A DNA stretch of 23,400 bases, from the NCBI GenBank assembly GCA_019419645.1, contig DXZN01000029.1, forward strand, positions 1 to 23,400, given 5' to 3'. Both the position numbers and the translations under genes were made by a program. Below, in pieces: positions 14,740 through 22,922 of the stretch (its first letter is position 1; the number at the start of each line of letters is the position of its first letter). The notes beneath the pieces are model-generated. The model searched no databases. It saw only the letters and a program-made list of their open reading frames with translations, and was not told the origin of the DNA. The stretch is from Collinsella sp. (GTDB lineage Bacteria > Actinomycetota > Coriobacteriia > Coriobacteriales > Coriobacteriaceae).

Positions 14740-15429
14740 CTAGGCGTCTTTCACCACGTCGGGACTCGTCGCACGCGATGCGCGATAGGCATCGGCCTCC
14801 TTGGAGACGCGTTCGAGCAGCTCGGATGTATCGACGCCCTCGACTTGCGCGACCGTTTCCACCGTCTGCATGGCGACCGCCCTCAGGTACGCACACGCGC
14901 TGTCCCCCGGCTGCTCGAGGTCTATCTCCTCGCCGCCCTCCCGGGCAAAGCCGACCGCCATCACAAAGCCCATGATGCCCGAGACCAGAAAGCCCACCGC
15001 AAAGCTCGAATCTGCCTTGAGCTCTTCTCCGTCGGGGTGGACGATCTCTCTCACGCGGTCGATGATGATCGTATGGATGCCCTGCACGACCTGCTCGGCG
15101 GCACCCGCCCTCATGGTGATGACGATGCGCCGCAGCAGGCAGCGGACGTCGCGCCGGTCGAACGCCGAAAGGTCGCCCTCGCTCGAAAAATGCCAGAGGG
15201 CATCGGTGATGAGCTCGTTATCCTGCAGCAGCTGGGCTATGGCGATGGCGACGAGTTCATCGAAATCGTGAAAATAGTAGTAAAACGTTCCGCGATTGCA
15301 CTGGGCGGCGCGGGTCACCTCGCCAACCGACAGCTCGAAGATGCTGTTGTTCTCGATGAGCTCCCAAAACGCCTCGATGATACGGGTGCGTGCATCGGGC
15401 GCATCGGCGTCCTTACGCGGTCTCGCCAT
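14740..15429 (-). CDS. TetR/AcrR-family transcriptional regulator
   Basis: A 229-residue DNA-binding regulator. The N-terminal helix-turn-helix is clear: TRIIEAFWELIENN, VGEVTRAAQCNRGTFYYYFHDFDELV, matching the TetR recognition helix GTFYYYF. The C-terminal ligand domain (about 70-200) is helical and not assignable to a ligand. The gene overlaps the end of the upstream activase gene by 17 nt, so the two are one transcript. The likely operator is the 21-bp palindrome at 19902-19922. The ATG at 15429 was chosen; a GTG at 15438 is an equally readable alternative. It probably represses its own operon. Confidence 0.88.
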   Translation of the reverse strand: MARPRKDADAPDARTRIIEAFWELIENNSIFELSVGEVTRAAQCNRGTFYYYFHDFDELVAIAIAQLLQDNELITDALWHFSSEGDLSAFDRRDVRCLLRRIVITMRAGAAEQVVQGIHTIIIDRVREIVHPDGEELKADSSFAVGFLVSGIMGFVMAVGFAREGGEEIDLEQPGDSACAYLRAVAMQTVETVAQVEGVDTSELLERVSKEADAYRASRATSPDVVKDA

Positions 15430-18400
15430 GCGCCTCACCGCACCCCTGCGCCTTGGCGTTCATGATGAGCATCTGAAGACGGTTCTCCACGTTGGCGAAG
15501 CTCACGTCGGGATCGTAGTCGAGCGGCAGGAACTGCGCCGTGGGATACTGCTCCTTGAGCGCATGGATGAGCCCGCGCCCCACGACATGGTTGGGCAGAC
15601 ACCCGAACGGCTGCAGGATCACGAAGTTGCGGCAGCCGCGCTTGGCGTGCTCGAGAATCTCCGCCGGAATCAGCACGCCCTCGCCCGCATCGAACGTATG
15701 GTGCAGGATCTTATCGCTCGCGCGCACGAGCTCGGGCATGCGCGTCGGCGGCTCGTAGAGCGGGCTCGCCGCGCCCAGGCGGTCGCAACGGTCGTGCGCG
15801 AGCTCGAACAGGTTGTCCGCCGTGGCGTACCAGGCCTTTTCGGGCAGCGACAGGTCGACGTGGAACTCGCGCGACTGCGCATGCTTGTAGAAATAGGTCT
15901 TGCGGATCACGTCGGTCATGCGCGCCTCGATGACCTCGAGCCCGTTGTCCTCGAGGTAGCGCTCGATCTCGTGGTTGGCGCCGAGATGGAAATTGAGCAG
16001 GTACTCGCCCACGATGAGAACGGTCGGATGCGGGTTCGAGCGGTCGTACGGAACGGCGTCCATGATCGCAAGCGCGCGTTTGAAGCCCGTCGCCTGGCCT
16101 CTCAGCCCGGAGCGCTCCATGCCCTCGATAACCTCATCGAGCGCGCGGTCGAACGCAGCGTCCGCCGCGCCCTTCTCGAGCTCGTAGGGACGGATGCGCC
16201 TAAGCATGGCCTCGAGGGCATCGATCACGGGAAGACCGTAGGCGATCTGGATGCTCGGGCCAAGGCCGAGCTTGAAGCCCGGATGCGCATTGTGGGCATC
16301 GACGTCGTCGTTGGTGAGCACCGGGACATAGTCGTATCCCGCGTCGTCGAGCGCGCGGCGCAGCAGGGGCATGTAGTGCGTCAGGCGGCAGTCGCCGATA
16401 TACTTGCCAGTCACCACGGCGACGTCGTGCGGGTCGTACTTACCGCTCTCGAGTGCCGCGAGCGCCTCGCCGATCACGATTTGCGCGGGGAAGCAGATGT
16501 CGTTGTGCACATAGCGTTTGCCCAGGCGGATGGCATCCTCGCGCCCGATATCAAGGGCCTCGGCGCGCACGCCCTGATTGCGCATCGCCGCGGTCATGAG
16601 CCTGCAGAACGCATGGGAGGTGTTGGGGACCAGCGCGATCTTGTCGTGCCGGTCGCGCTTGGTGTACTTGACCTTATACGGGGCGTCGAGCGGATGGACC
16701 GCGTGCACCCGGGCGCCCTCGGCACGCTCCTCCGCGCGACGACGGTTGACCGACTCGATAAACGAACGCACGCGAATGCCCATGGGACCGGCGACGTCGC
16801 TCTCATCGAGCTTGATCATCATCGGAACCTTGGAGCCCATCTCGCCCATCATGCGCGCGATCTCGTCGGTGAGATACGCATCGTGGCCGCAGCCGAAGCT
16901 GCCCATCTGCACGAGCTCGAGCTCGGGCGTCGATGCGACGATGACCGCGCACGACAGCATGCGCGCATGGTAGTTGTTCACGATGTCGATGCGGCTGTTG
17001 GAAAGATCGACGTTGCAGACCCCCGGCACCGCATCGGGCGTCAGCACGGGGATGCCGCGCTCAGAGAAGAGCTTGGGCAGCCCGTGGTTGACCAGCGGGT
17101 CGTTGTGGTACGGGCGCGAAGCGATCACCACCGCGTAGCCGCCGTCCTCGTGCACGTTCTCGAGCACCTGCCTGCCGCGCAGCTGCAGCTGGTTCTCAAA
17201 CGTCTCCTGCGCGCGGTCCGCCTGCTCGGTCGCCTTGGCAACCAGGTCGGCATCGATATCGAAGGTCTCCTTGCACCACGCCTTGAGCTGGCGGTTTCGG
17301 TCGCCCTCGTCGTACCAGTGGAACAGCGGCGTATCGAACGGAACGCCGAAACGCTCCTCCGGGTTATCGGAATTGCGCATCACGTAGGGGTATCCCTTTA
17401 CGACGGCGCACATCCACTCGCTGGTAGAGGCGGTGTTTTCGGTGGGCACCGTCGTGATGACGGGCATGAAGATGCGGTCGACGCCGGCGTCGACGAGATT
17501 GCGGATGTGCCCGTGGACGAGCTTGGCCGGGAAGCACACGGTGTCGGATGTGACGTGCGCCAGACCGCGCTCGTACATCGCCTTGGTGCTGCGTCCCGAG
17601 ACGCGCACCTTAAAGCCGAGCGTGCTGAAGAACGTCGACCAGAACGGCATGGTGTCCCAGAACTCGAGCACACGGGGAATGCCGATCGTGACATCGCGCC
17701 CCCCGCTGACGGGAACCGTGGGGTACGACTCGAACAGCAGCTTCTCGCGGTCGACAAAGAGATTGGGGGCAGCCGCGGTCCGGTCGCGCCCCGTGCCGGG
17801 TGCCTGTGCCTCGCAAGCACCCTGCGGACGCAGCTCCTCCGCCGCGGGAACCTCGCGCACGAGCTCATCCCATGAGATGGCGCCGCCGCGCGGGCAGCGA
17901 TTGCCCGTGACGTAAAGCGAGCCGTCGCCAAATGCCACGACCGCGCGCTGGCAGCGGTTGTTGCACCGACGGCAGGTAACGCCGCCGAACTCGCGATGCT
18001 CGAAGCGCTCCACGGCATCGAGCCCGATAAACGACGTGCCGGCGTCGCCCTTGCGGCATTCCTCGCGCGCGAGCAGGGCGATACCGATAGCGCCCATCAG
18101 CCCCGGGTGGGGCGCACGCGTGACGGGTTTGCCCAGATACTGCTCGAATGCGCGCAGCACCGCGTCGTTTCGGAACGTGCCGCCCTGGACGACGACTTTG
18201 TCGCCCAGACGGTTGAGATTTGAAACGCGAATGACCTTGGTGAACACGTTCTCGATAATCGAACGGCAGAGACCGGCCATGATGTCGCCCGGACCCTTAC
18301 CGCGCCGCTGCTCGGAAACGACGCTGCTGTTCATGAACACCGTGCAGCGGCTGCCGAGAACGGCGGGGGCTTTGGACGAAAATGCCTCGGTCGCGATATC

Positions 18401-19852
18401 CTCAACGGCTATTCCGAGGTTTTTGGCAAAACCCTCGAGGAACGAGCCGCAGCCCGCAGAGCACGCCTCGTTGACGACGATATCGGTCAGCACGCCGTGG
18501 TTGAGCCAGATGGCCTTCATATCCTGTCCGCCGATGTCGAGCACGAAGGTCGCATCGGGAACGCATGCGCACGCGGCGCGGGCGTGCGCGACCGTCTCGA
18601 CCGTATGGTAGTCGGCGTGGAACGCGCGCGCGAAAAGCTCCTCGCCGTATCCCGTGGTGCCCACGGCATCGATCGCAAGCGTGACTCCCGCTGTCTCCCA
18701 GCGGTTCTTCAAGCTGACAAGACCCTGTTGGGCGACGTCGAGCGGTCTGCCGTTATTAGACGCGTAGAACGAATCGACAAGCTCACCCGCCTCATCGACC
18801 AGGGCGAACTTGGTCGTCGTGCTCCCCGAATCGATACCGAGCGCCACACGCACCGTCTCTCCGGGCGCATACGCATCCGGACCCTTTGCCGGCGTCTCTT
18901 TGCCATGGCGTGCCGTAAAATCCGCCTGCTCGGCAGGTGTGGCAAAAAAGGGCTGGGCAAGACGTCCCTCCCCGCTTGCGGGCGCGACCGTCTCGAGCTT
19001 ATCCAGCCGGACAAAAGCGTCGGGAAGGTCGATCGGTTGGGACGATGCGAACATGTCGGTCAGCGACAGGGCGGCACCGCGCGCGACCATGATCTGCGGA
19101 TCGCGCGGGACGATAACCTGATCGTCCGATAGATTCAGTTGCTCCCGGAACACGCGGACCAGTGTGGGGTTGTAGGCGAGCGTACCGCCCTCGAAGATTA
19201 CCGGCGGCTCGATGTCGATACCCTGGGCCAGACCGCCGATCGTTTGGCGGGCGACCGCGTGAAGCGCCGAAAGCGCCAGGTCGGTGGTAGGAATGCCCTC
19301 GTTGAGCAGCGGCTGGATATCGGTCTTTGCGTACACGCCGCAGCGGCCCGAGACCTCGTGGACGGTCGTTCCCCGGCTTGCGAGCTGCTCGAACTCGCCC
19401 GATTCGGTGCCGACCCCCATGAGCTTTGCCATCTCGTCGATAAATGCACCGGTACCGCCTGCGCACGAGCCGTTCATGCGCATGTCGGCAACCTCGATGT
19501 CTCCCTTATCGTTGGTGCGGAAGAAGATCATCTTGGCGTCTTGGCCGCCCAGCTCGATGGCGCAGCGCGTCTGCGGATAGAACCTGCTGATCGCGAGCGC
19601 GTTGGCGACCACCTCCTGAACGTACGAGGCGCCCAGCGCGGTCGCGATATCGCGCGCACCCGAGCCGGTCACCGCAACGCGCAGTGACTCATGGGGAAAG
19701 CGCTCGGCGAGCTCGCCGAGCATGGCGCGCACGCTCGCTGTCTGACACGCCCCGTGGCGGCGATATCCCCACCACGCCTCGGTCATATCCTCGTGCATCG
19801 CGTAAACTTTGGTCGTCGTCGACCCTACGTCCAGTCCTACTAGCAACGCCAT
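15413..19852 (-). CDS. Fused 2-hydroxyacyl-CoA dehydratase activase-like protein (double BcrAD/BadFG ATPase + DUF2229 + HgdB-like)
   Basis: A 1479-residue protein. Residues 1-290 form an activase ATPase domain (GLDVGSTTTKV, LGGQDAKM, C130 in GSCAGGTGAF, C171 in GRCGVYAKTD). Residues 337-600 form a second one (GIDSGSTTTKF, C464 in ACSAGCGSF, C503 in SRCTVF). A cysteine-rich knuckle CRRCNNRC with a later Cys follows near 627-653, then a DUF2229 region from about 720 and a C-terminal part resembling HgdB-type dehydratase subunits (DICFPAQIVIGEAL, FGCLPNHVVGRG). Known activases are homodimers that hold one [4Fe-4S] cluster with two Cys per subunit and drive ATP-dependent electron transfer. The two fused domains keep all four Cys, so an internal pseudo-dimer is inferred. 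The substrate is unknown. The start at 19852 has GGAG 5 nt upstream. Confidence 0.88.
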   Translation of the reverse strand: MALLVGLDVGSTTTKVYAMHEDMTEAWWGYRRHGACQTASVRAMLGELAERFPHESLRVAVTGSGARDIATALGASYVQEVVANALAISRFYPQTRCAIELGGQDAKMIFFRTNDKGDIEVADMRMNGSCAGGTGAFIDEMAKLMGVGTESGEFEQLASRGTTVHEVSGRCGVYAKTDIQPLLNEGIPTTDLALSALHAVARQTIGGLAQGIDIEPPVIFEGGTLAYNPTLVRVFREQLNLSDDQVIVPRDPQIMVARGAALSLTDMFASSQPIDLPDAFVRLDKLETVAPASGEGRLAQPFFATPAEQADFTARHGKETPAKGPDAYAPGETVRVALGIDSGSTTTKFALVDEAGELVDSFYASNNGRPLDVAQQGLVSLKNRWETAGVTLAIDAVGTTGYGEELFARAFHADYHTVETVAHARAACACVPDATFVLDIGGQDMKAIWLNHGVLTDIVVNEACSAGCGSFLEGFAKNLGIAVEDIATEAFSSKAPAVLGSRCTVFMNSSVVSEQRRGKGPGDIMAGLCRSIIENVFTKVIRVSNLNRLGDKVVVQGGTFRNDAVLRAFEQYLGKPVTRAPHPGLMGAIGIALLAREECRKGDAGTSFIGLDAVERFEHREFGGVTCRRCNNRCQRAVVAFGDGSLYVTGNRCPRGGAISWDELVREVPAAEELRPQGACEAQAPGTGRDRTAAAPNLFVDREKLLFESYPTVPVSGGRDVTIGIPRVLEFWDTMPFWSTFFSTLGFKVRVSGRSTKAMYERGLAHVTSDTVCFPAKLVHGHIRNLVDAGVDRIFMPVITTVPTENTASTSEWMCAVVKGYPYVMRNSDNPEERFGVPFDTPLFHWYDEGDRNRQLKAWCKETFDIDADLVAKATEQADRAQETFENQLQLRGRQVLENVHEDGGYAVVIASRPYHNDPLVNHGLPKLFSERGIPVLTPDAVPGVCNVDLSNSRIDIVNNYHARMLSCAVIVASTPELELVQMGSFGCGHDAYLTDEIARMMGEMGSKVPMMIKLDESDVAGPMGIRVRSFIESVNRRRAEERAEGARVHAVHPLDAPYKVKYTKRDRHDKIALVPNTSHAFCRLMTAAMRNQGVRAEALDIGREDAIRLGKRYVHNDICFPAQIVIGEALAALESGKYDPHDVAVVTGKYIGDCRLTHYMPLLRRALDDAGYDYVPVLTNDDVDAHNAHPGFKLGLGPSIQIAYGLPVIDALEAMLRRIRPYELEKGAADAAFDRALDEVIEGMERSGLRGQATGFKRALAIMDAVPYDRSNPHPTVLIVGEYLLNFHLGANHEIERYLEDNGLEVIEARMTDVIRKTYFYKHAQSREFHVDLSLPEKAWYATADNLFELAHDRCDRLGAASPLYEPPTRMPELVRASDKILHHTFDAGEGVLIPAEILEHAKRGCRNFVILQPFGCLPNHVVGRGLIHALKEQYPTAQFLPLDYDPDVSFANVENRLQMLIMNAKAQGCGEAHGETA

Positions 19853-19901
19853 AATGCTCCGTCTCTCGCATTTTTCCCGCTAGAGATATACCACTCTACG
19901 T

Positions 19902-19922
19902 AATACAACAGACTGTTGTATT
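19902..19922 (-). promoter_or_regulatory. 21-bp perfect palindrome, probable TetR operator
   Basis: Arms AATACAACAG (19902-19911) and CTGTTGTATT (19913-19922) are perfect complements around one central base. The site is 50 bp upstream of the activase gene start, in the only A+T-rich stretch of the interval. TetR-family repressors bind palindromes of this size, and the co-transcribed regulator at 14740-15429 is the obvious candidate. Confidence 0.7.
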
Positions 19923-19934
19923 TAAACTCCGTAT

Positions 19935-19967
19935 AAAAAGCGGCTGCCGAAACGCTTCAGCAGCCGC
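19935..19967 (-). terminator. Intrinsic terminator upstream of the activase operon
   Basis: On the minus strand GCGGCTGC, a 12-nt loop that can pair further, and GCAGCCGC are followed by TTTTT (19939-19935). It ends transcription arriving from the DUF2798 gene and insulates the activase promoter. Confidence 0.85.
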
Positions 19968-20133
19968 CGAATGCACCAACAGATTGTTCTGCGCGCTAGC
20001 ACGTCGGGCAACGGAGCAGCACGGGCCCTCCGGTCATGCGCACCGCTCACGCCCGCGATGTCGCCGAGAGAGCTATCCACGCTTAGGGCTCCAACCAAGC
20101 AAGTCGCCCGCGCTCAGCAGATCCCTAAGCGAG
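19968..20133. other. Gene-free interval after the DUF2798 gene
   Basis: No open frame of merit is seen. Directly after the stop codon of the DUF2798 gene, the 9-bp inverted repeat CGCTTAGGG (20080-20088) / CCCTAAGCG (20123-20131) can form a hairpin with a 34-nt loop. It lacks a T-tract. The rest is unremarkable. Confidence 0.4.
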
Positions 20134-20682
20134 CTACTCGCACTCAGGAGCCATAGCCTGCTCCAAGAGCTCGGCATGCTCCTCCTCGAAAACCGTCCCC
20201 ACAGGGAAGGCGCGACGGAAGACGAAGCGGGAAATCGGACCGGCTACCAAAAGGTTCCACGGCAGCGCCATCACAAAATTATGCGGGATGTTGATCATCC
20301 AGATCGCGGGCACGGAATACAGGTTCGCAAGGATGCCGCCGGGCATGTGCGTCAGACCCTCACAGGCACCGTACAGCGACATGATGATGACCATGGGAAC
20401 GACCATGCAGGAGCTGACGGCGAGCGTCATGGCAAGTGGCGAGCTCTTGCCCGGCGTGACCAAGTACTTAAAGGCGAAACCCTTGGCGAGCGGGCTGGCG
20501 ACGAACCAGTCGCAGCACATGGCAAAAATGTAGGCAACGGGGAAGCCGAGCCACGCAGTGGCAACGACCTCGCCGTTGATGGCCCCGTGCTGCAGGGCAA
20601 CGTTGTAGATGCTCATCCAGAGCACCATGCAAAAGCACATGATAAAGGTGAACAGCAGGCTCTCTCGTTTGTTGATAGGCAT
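20134..20682 (-). CDS. DUF2798 family membrane protein
   Basis: A 182-residue protein with four hydrophobic segments (about 9-28, 38-60, 83-103 and 125-150), a pattern of two related two-helix units that matches DUF2798. No catalytic residues are visible and the function is unknown; a role in the cytoplasmic membrane is all that can be said. The start at 20682 (MPINKRES) is preferred over an upstream in-frame codon at 20742, because the extra residues are charged, Cys-rich and unlike the family, and AGAGGA lies upstream. It stands alone, with a terminator-like hairpin on each side. Confidence 0.75.
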   Translation of the reverse strand: MPINKRESLLFTFIMCFCMVLWMSIYNVALQHGAINGEVVATAWLGFPVAYIFAMCCDWFVASPLAKGFAFKYLVTPGKSSPLAMTLAVSSCMVVPMVIIMSLYGACEGLTHMPGGILANLYSVPAIWMINIPHNFVMALPWNLLVAGPISRFVFRRAFPVGTVFEEEHAELLEQAMAPECE

Positions 20683-20726
20683 AAAGGGCAGATTCCTCTC
20701 TGTGTTGTACCGCGGCGCCACGCAAC

Positions 20727-20777
20727 AAAAACGGGCGGGCAAGATGGAGCTGTTGGAACTTCATCTCGCCCGCCCGT
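20727..20777 (-). terminator. Terminator-like hairpin upstream of the DUF2798 gene
   Basis: The arms ACGGGCGGGC (20731-20740) and GCCCGCCCGT (20768-20777) pair perfectly, with AGATG/CATCT continuing the stem. On the minus strand TTTTT follows (20731-20727). It either ends the thrE transcript or acts as an attenuator in the DUF2798 leader. It lies 45 nt before the start codon of that gene. Confidence 0.8.
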
Positions 20778-20821
20778 GGTACGCGCGTCTGCGACTACTT
20801 ATGTGGTGGAACCAGCCTAGC

Positions 20822-20841
20822 ACGAAACGCATGCGCTTCGT
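20822..20841. promoter_or_regulatory. 20-bp near-perfect palindrome between thrE and the DUF2798 gene
   Basis: ACGAAACGCATGCGCTTCGT is a palindrome except for one mismatched base pair (positions 6 and 15). Its size suggests a regulator-binding site, and its position 140 bp before the DUF2798 start would suit control of that gene. No partner regulator is visible in the window. Confidence 0.35.
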
Positions 20842-20892
20842 AAGCGTTGAGTTTATGAAGATGCAGGGCACCGATAATCCCCCGACCCCATA

Positions 20893-20995
20893 AGTTGCGG
20901 TGGAATACGGACTGTTTTGACCCTTTAAGCAGCAATTCAGTCCCTATTTCACCGCAACTCATTTGGTGCAAAGTAACCTGTCCCCCTTGTACCAA
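20893..20995. repeat. Long inverted repeat after thrE
   Basis: Two 22-nt arms (20893-20914 and 20938-20959) pair at 20 of 22 positions around a 23-nt loop; the outer part reads AGTTGCGGTG. Next to it, toward thrE, a second imperfect hairpin TTGGTGCAAAG...CCTTGTACCAA (20963-20995) contains GGGGGACAGG on the minus strand. GGGGACAG-type hairpins are a familiar form of dispersed REP-like repeats in many bacteria. The element may also help end the thrE transcript. Confidence 0.65.
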
Positions 20996-22564
20996 TTAGC
21001 TGGTGTGGCGCCAGCGAGGGTCGGTGAGCGTACGCGCCACGCCCAGTCCAACGGGCAGAAACGCTACGATGAGCACTGCGCGCACAAACCAGCCGAGCAT
21101 ATTGACCGTGTCGAAGGTGCACATGTAATACATCGAGCGATACAGATACAAGCCCGGCACCATAATGACAATCGAAGGCACCGTGAGGGCGATGCGCGGG
21201 TAGGTGAGCTTGACTTCAGCCAAGCTTGCGAGCAGCCCCGATACCAGCGCGCCGATAAACGCTGCTGCCTCGGGAGGCATTCCCGTGCTGAGGCCCAGGA
21301 AGGGAATCATCGTCGGCGCATCGACAAGGGTCAGACGCAGGGTATTGGACACGGCGCCGATCAACCCAGCTGCCGCGGCCATCTTTACCGGGCTGTTGAA
21401 CATCACCGAGAAGCCGAATACGCCAACGAAGCTCATCACCACGCGCAGGAGCGTAAGGGCAAGCGGCGAAAGGCCCAGTGGGGCAAAGTCGTCCGGCGCC
21501 AGGCCAACACACTCGGCAACCATCCAACCTACGAGGGTCGCCATCACAATAATCGATACGGCATATGAAAGGCGCTCGATACCGCTTCGCATGTCGAGCT
21601 TAGCGATGTCGAGGCCTGCCGTAATGAGTGGAAAGCCGGGAATCACAAAGAGCATGGCGCCGATATAGCCTTCTTGGTGCGACATTGCCCCCGGTATGGC
21701 CTGGCCAAGGCCGAGCAATGCCAGCAGATACGAAACGCAAGCGAGCGCAACGCCGGTCGTCAGCGCGCTGAACTGACCAAGGCCTTGCTTGAGAATATGG
21801 GAGCGGGCAAAGTTGCCGACACCCGCGCCCACGAACGCGCAGGCCATCTCGATAGGGCCGCCGCCGAGCAAAAAAACGAAGGCGCCACAGGCGCAGGCCG
21901 CCGCAAGGCCCTGTTGCCAAGGCGCGTAATCAGGTTTTGAACTCTCAACGGTCTTGAGCATCTCGTGATACTCGTGCACCGTGAAGCGACGACCATAGGT
22001 CTCGATTTCCTTGAGGAAACTCTCCATCATCCAAATGCGATGTGTATTGACGCCCGTTGTGGGCAAGCTGACGACCTCATTAAAGCAGTGACCATCTTCG
22101 ATGCAGGTGCACTCAAACGACAGAAGACTTAAGTCAACGTGGATGGTGACACCGAGTACGGCGGCAACACGATTCATGGTATCGCGCACGCGCCAGGCAC
22201 CCGTTCCGCTTGCCAGCATAAGCATGCCGGTGCGGCAGATGATGGATGATTTATCGGTGAGCGGCGCATCGACGGCAAGCTCATCGCCTGCCGTCACGAT
22301 CTGGTGCCAGTCAGTTTTCATATGGAGCGCGCCGGCACGGACACCGTGGTGCATGGGGGCTCTCGAAAGCAGCGAGTCAAGGCGCGAAGGCTGTGAGGGC
22401 TCCGCCGATTCGCCCTCGTCCTCGTCGGGCTCTTCATCGACCAGATCAAAGGAATCAAGCGGCGCTGGCTCGCGACGGTCGATCAGCTCCTCGTCCTCAT
22501 CATCAAAGTAGTTGAACTGATCGAGCATGTCCTCTTCGATTGCGCGCTCGCTCGCGTCGTCCAT
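20996..22564 (-). CDS. ThrE-type threonine/serine exporter (DUF1212 + DUF3815)
   Basis: A 522-residue membrane protein. Residues 1-75 are strongly acidic and low in complexity (EDMLDQFNYFDDEDEELI). Then comes the DUF1212 soluble start (GMLMLASGTGAWRVRDTMNRVAAVLG), the membrane half from about 215 on, and a second hydrophobic block from about 365 matching the DUF3815 half. About ten membrane segments are expected. Many bacteria split the two halves into two genes; here they are fused, as in actinobacterial ThrE, which exports threonine and serine. The substrate is inferred from the family only. The start at 22564 has GGGAG 7 nt upstream. It is flanked by repeats and an IS element. Confidence 0.88.
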   Translation of the reverse strand: MDDASERAIEEDMLDQFNYFDDEDEELIDRREPAPLDSFDLVDEEPDEDEGESAEPSQPSRLDSLLSRAPMHHGVRAGALHMKTDWHQIVTAGDELAVDAPLTDKSSIICRTGMLMLASGTGAWRVRDTMNRVAAVLGVTIHVDLSLLSFECTCIEDGHCFNEVVSLPTTGVNTHRIWMMESFLKEIETYGRRFTVHEYHEMLKTVESSKPDYAPWQQGLAAACACGAFVFLLGGGPIEMACAFVGAGVGNFARSHILKQGLGQFSALTTGVALACVSYLLALLGLGQAIPGAMSHQEGYIGAMLFVIPGFPLITAGLDIAKLDMRSGIERLSYAVSIIVMATLVGWMVAECVGLAPDDFAPLGLSPLALTLLRVVMSFVGVFGFSVMFNSPVKMAAAAGLIGAVSNTLRLTLVDAPTMIPFLGLSTGMPPEAAAFIGALVSGLLASLAEVKLTYPRIALTVPSIVIMVPGLYLYRSMYYMCTFDTVNMLGWFVRAVLIVAFLPVGLGVARTLTDPRWRHTS

Positions 22565-22680
22565 CCCGGTGCTCCCTTCCTATCGACTAACCCCCATCCT
22601 AGACAGCGACGGCTAAAGGAAACATAAAAGAGACGGCTGTCATGCGAACCATGCGCGCAATAGCCATTGAGTAGTCGTTT

Positions 22681-22761
22681 AAGAACGTCCCCAATGACTA
22701 CCAGTAACTCGACAAGGACTGTCCCCAAGTGCCGGCAGAAAAGGAACGTCCCTAAGTGCCA
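22681..22761. repeat. REP-like GTCCCC/AAGTGCC repeats beside the IS element
   Basis: Three related short units occur: AACGTCCCCAATGAC (22684-22698), GGACTGTCCCCAAGTGCC (22716-22733) and GGAACGTCCCTAAGTGCC (22743-22760). The last two share GTCCC(C/T)AAGTGCC. They lie between the thrE promoter region and the presumed left end of the IS110 element. The interval 22565-22680 shows no gene. Confidence 0.65.
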
Positions 22762-22922
22762 ACCAGGGCAACACCGCAGATAGAGGACGGACAGACACTA
22801 TGACCCAATCCGAGGGCACTAAAAAGATAGGAGCCCCCGCTCGTGACCGCGGGTCGGGGCTGCGACAATGATGTTGAAGTGCCATAGGCGCAGCCGCGCC
22901 GCAACGAGGTTGGGAGGCTCCC
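22762..22922 (+). ncRNA. IS110 left end, candidate bridge RNA region
   Basis: In the IS110 family the non-coding end next to the recombinase encodes a bridge RNA with two guide loops. The 160 nt before this recombinase are structured: GGCTGCG (22858-22864) and CGCAGCC (22889-22895) form a perfect 7-bp stem closing a 24-nt loop, and AGCCC/GGGCT with CCGC/GCGG make a stem just before it. The left boundary of the element cannot be fixed because the right end is outside the window, so the start coordinate is approximate. Confidence 0.5.

Noticed and set aside
15296..17875. 859-codon open frame opposite the activase gene
   Set aside because: Same cause; its protein is a repetitive His/Arg/Val-rich shadow with no domain, and the minus strand has clear domains.
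20795..20995. 66-codon frame on the minus strand after thrE
   Set aside because: It lies wholly in the inverted repeat and palindrome region and has no ribosome binding site.
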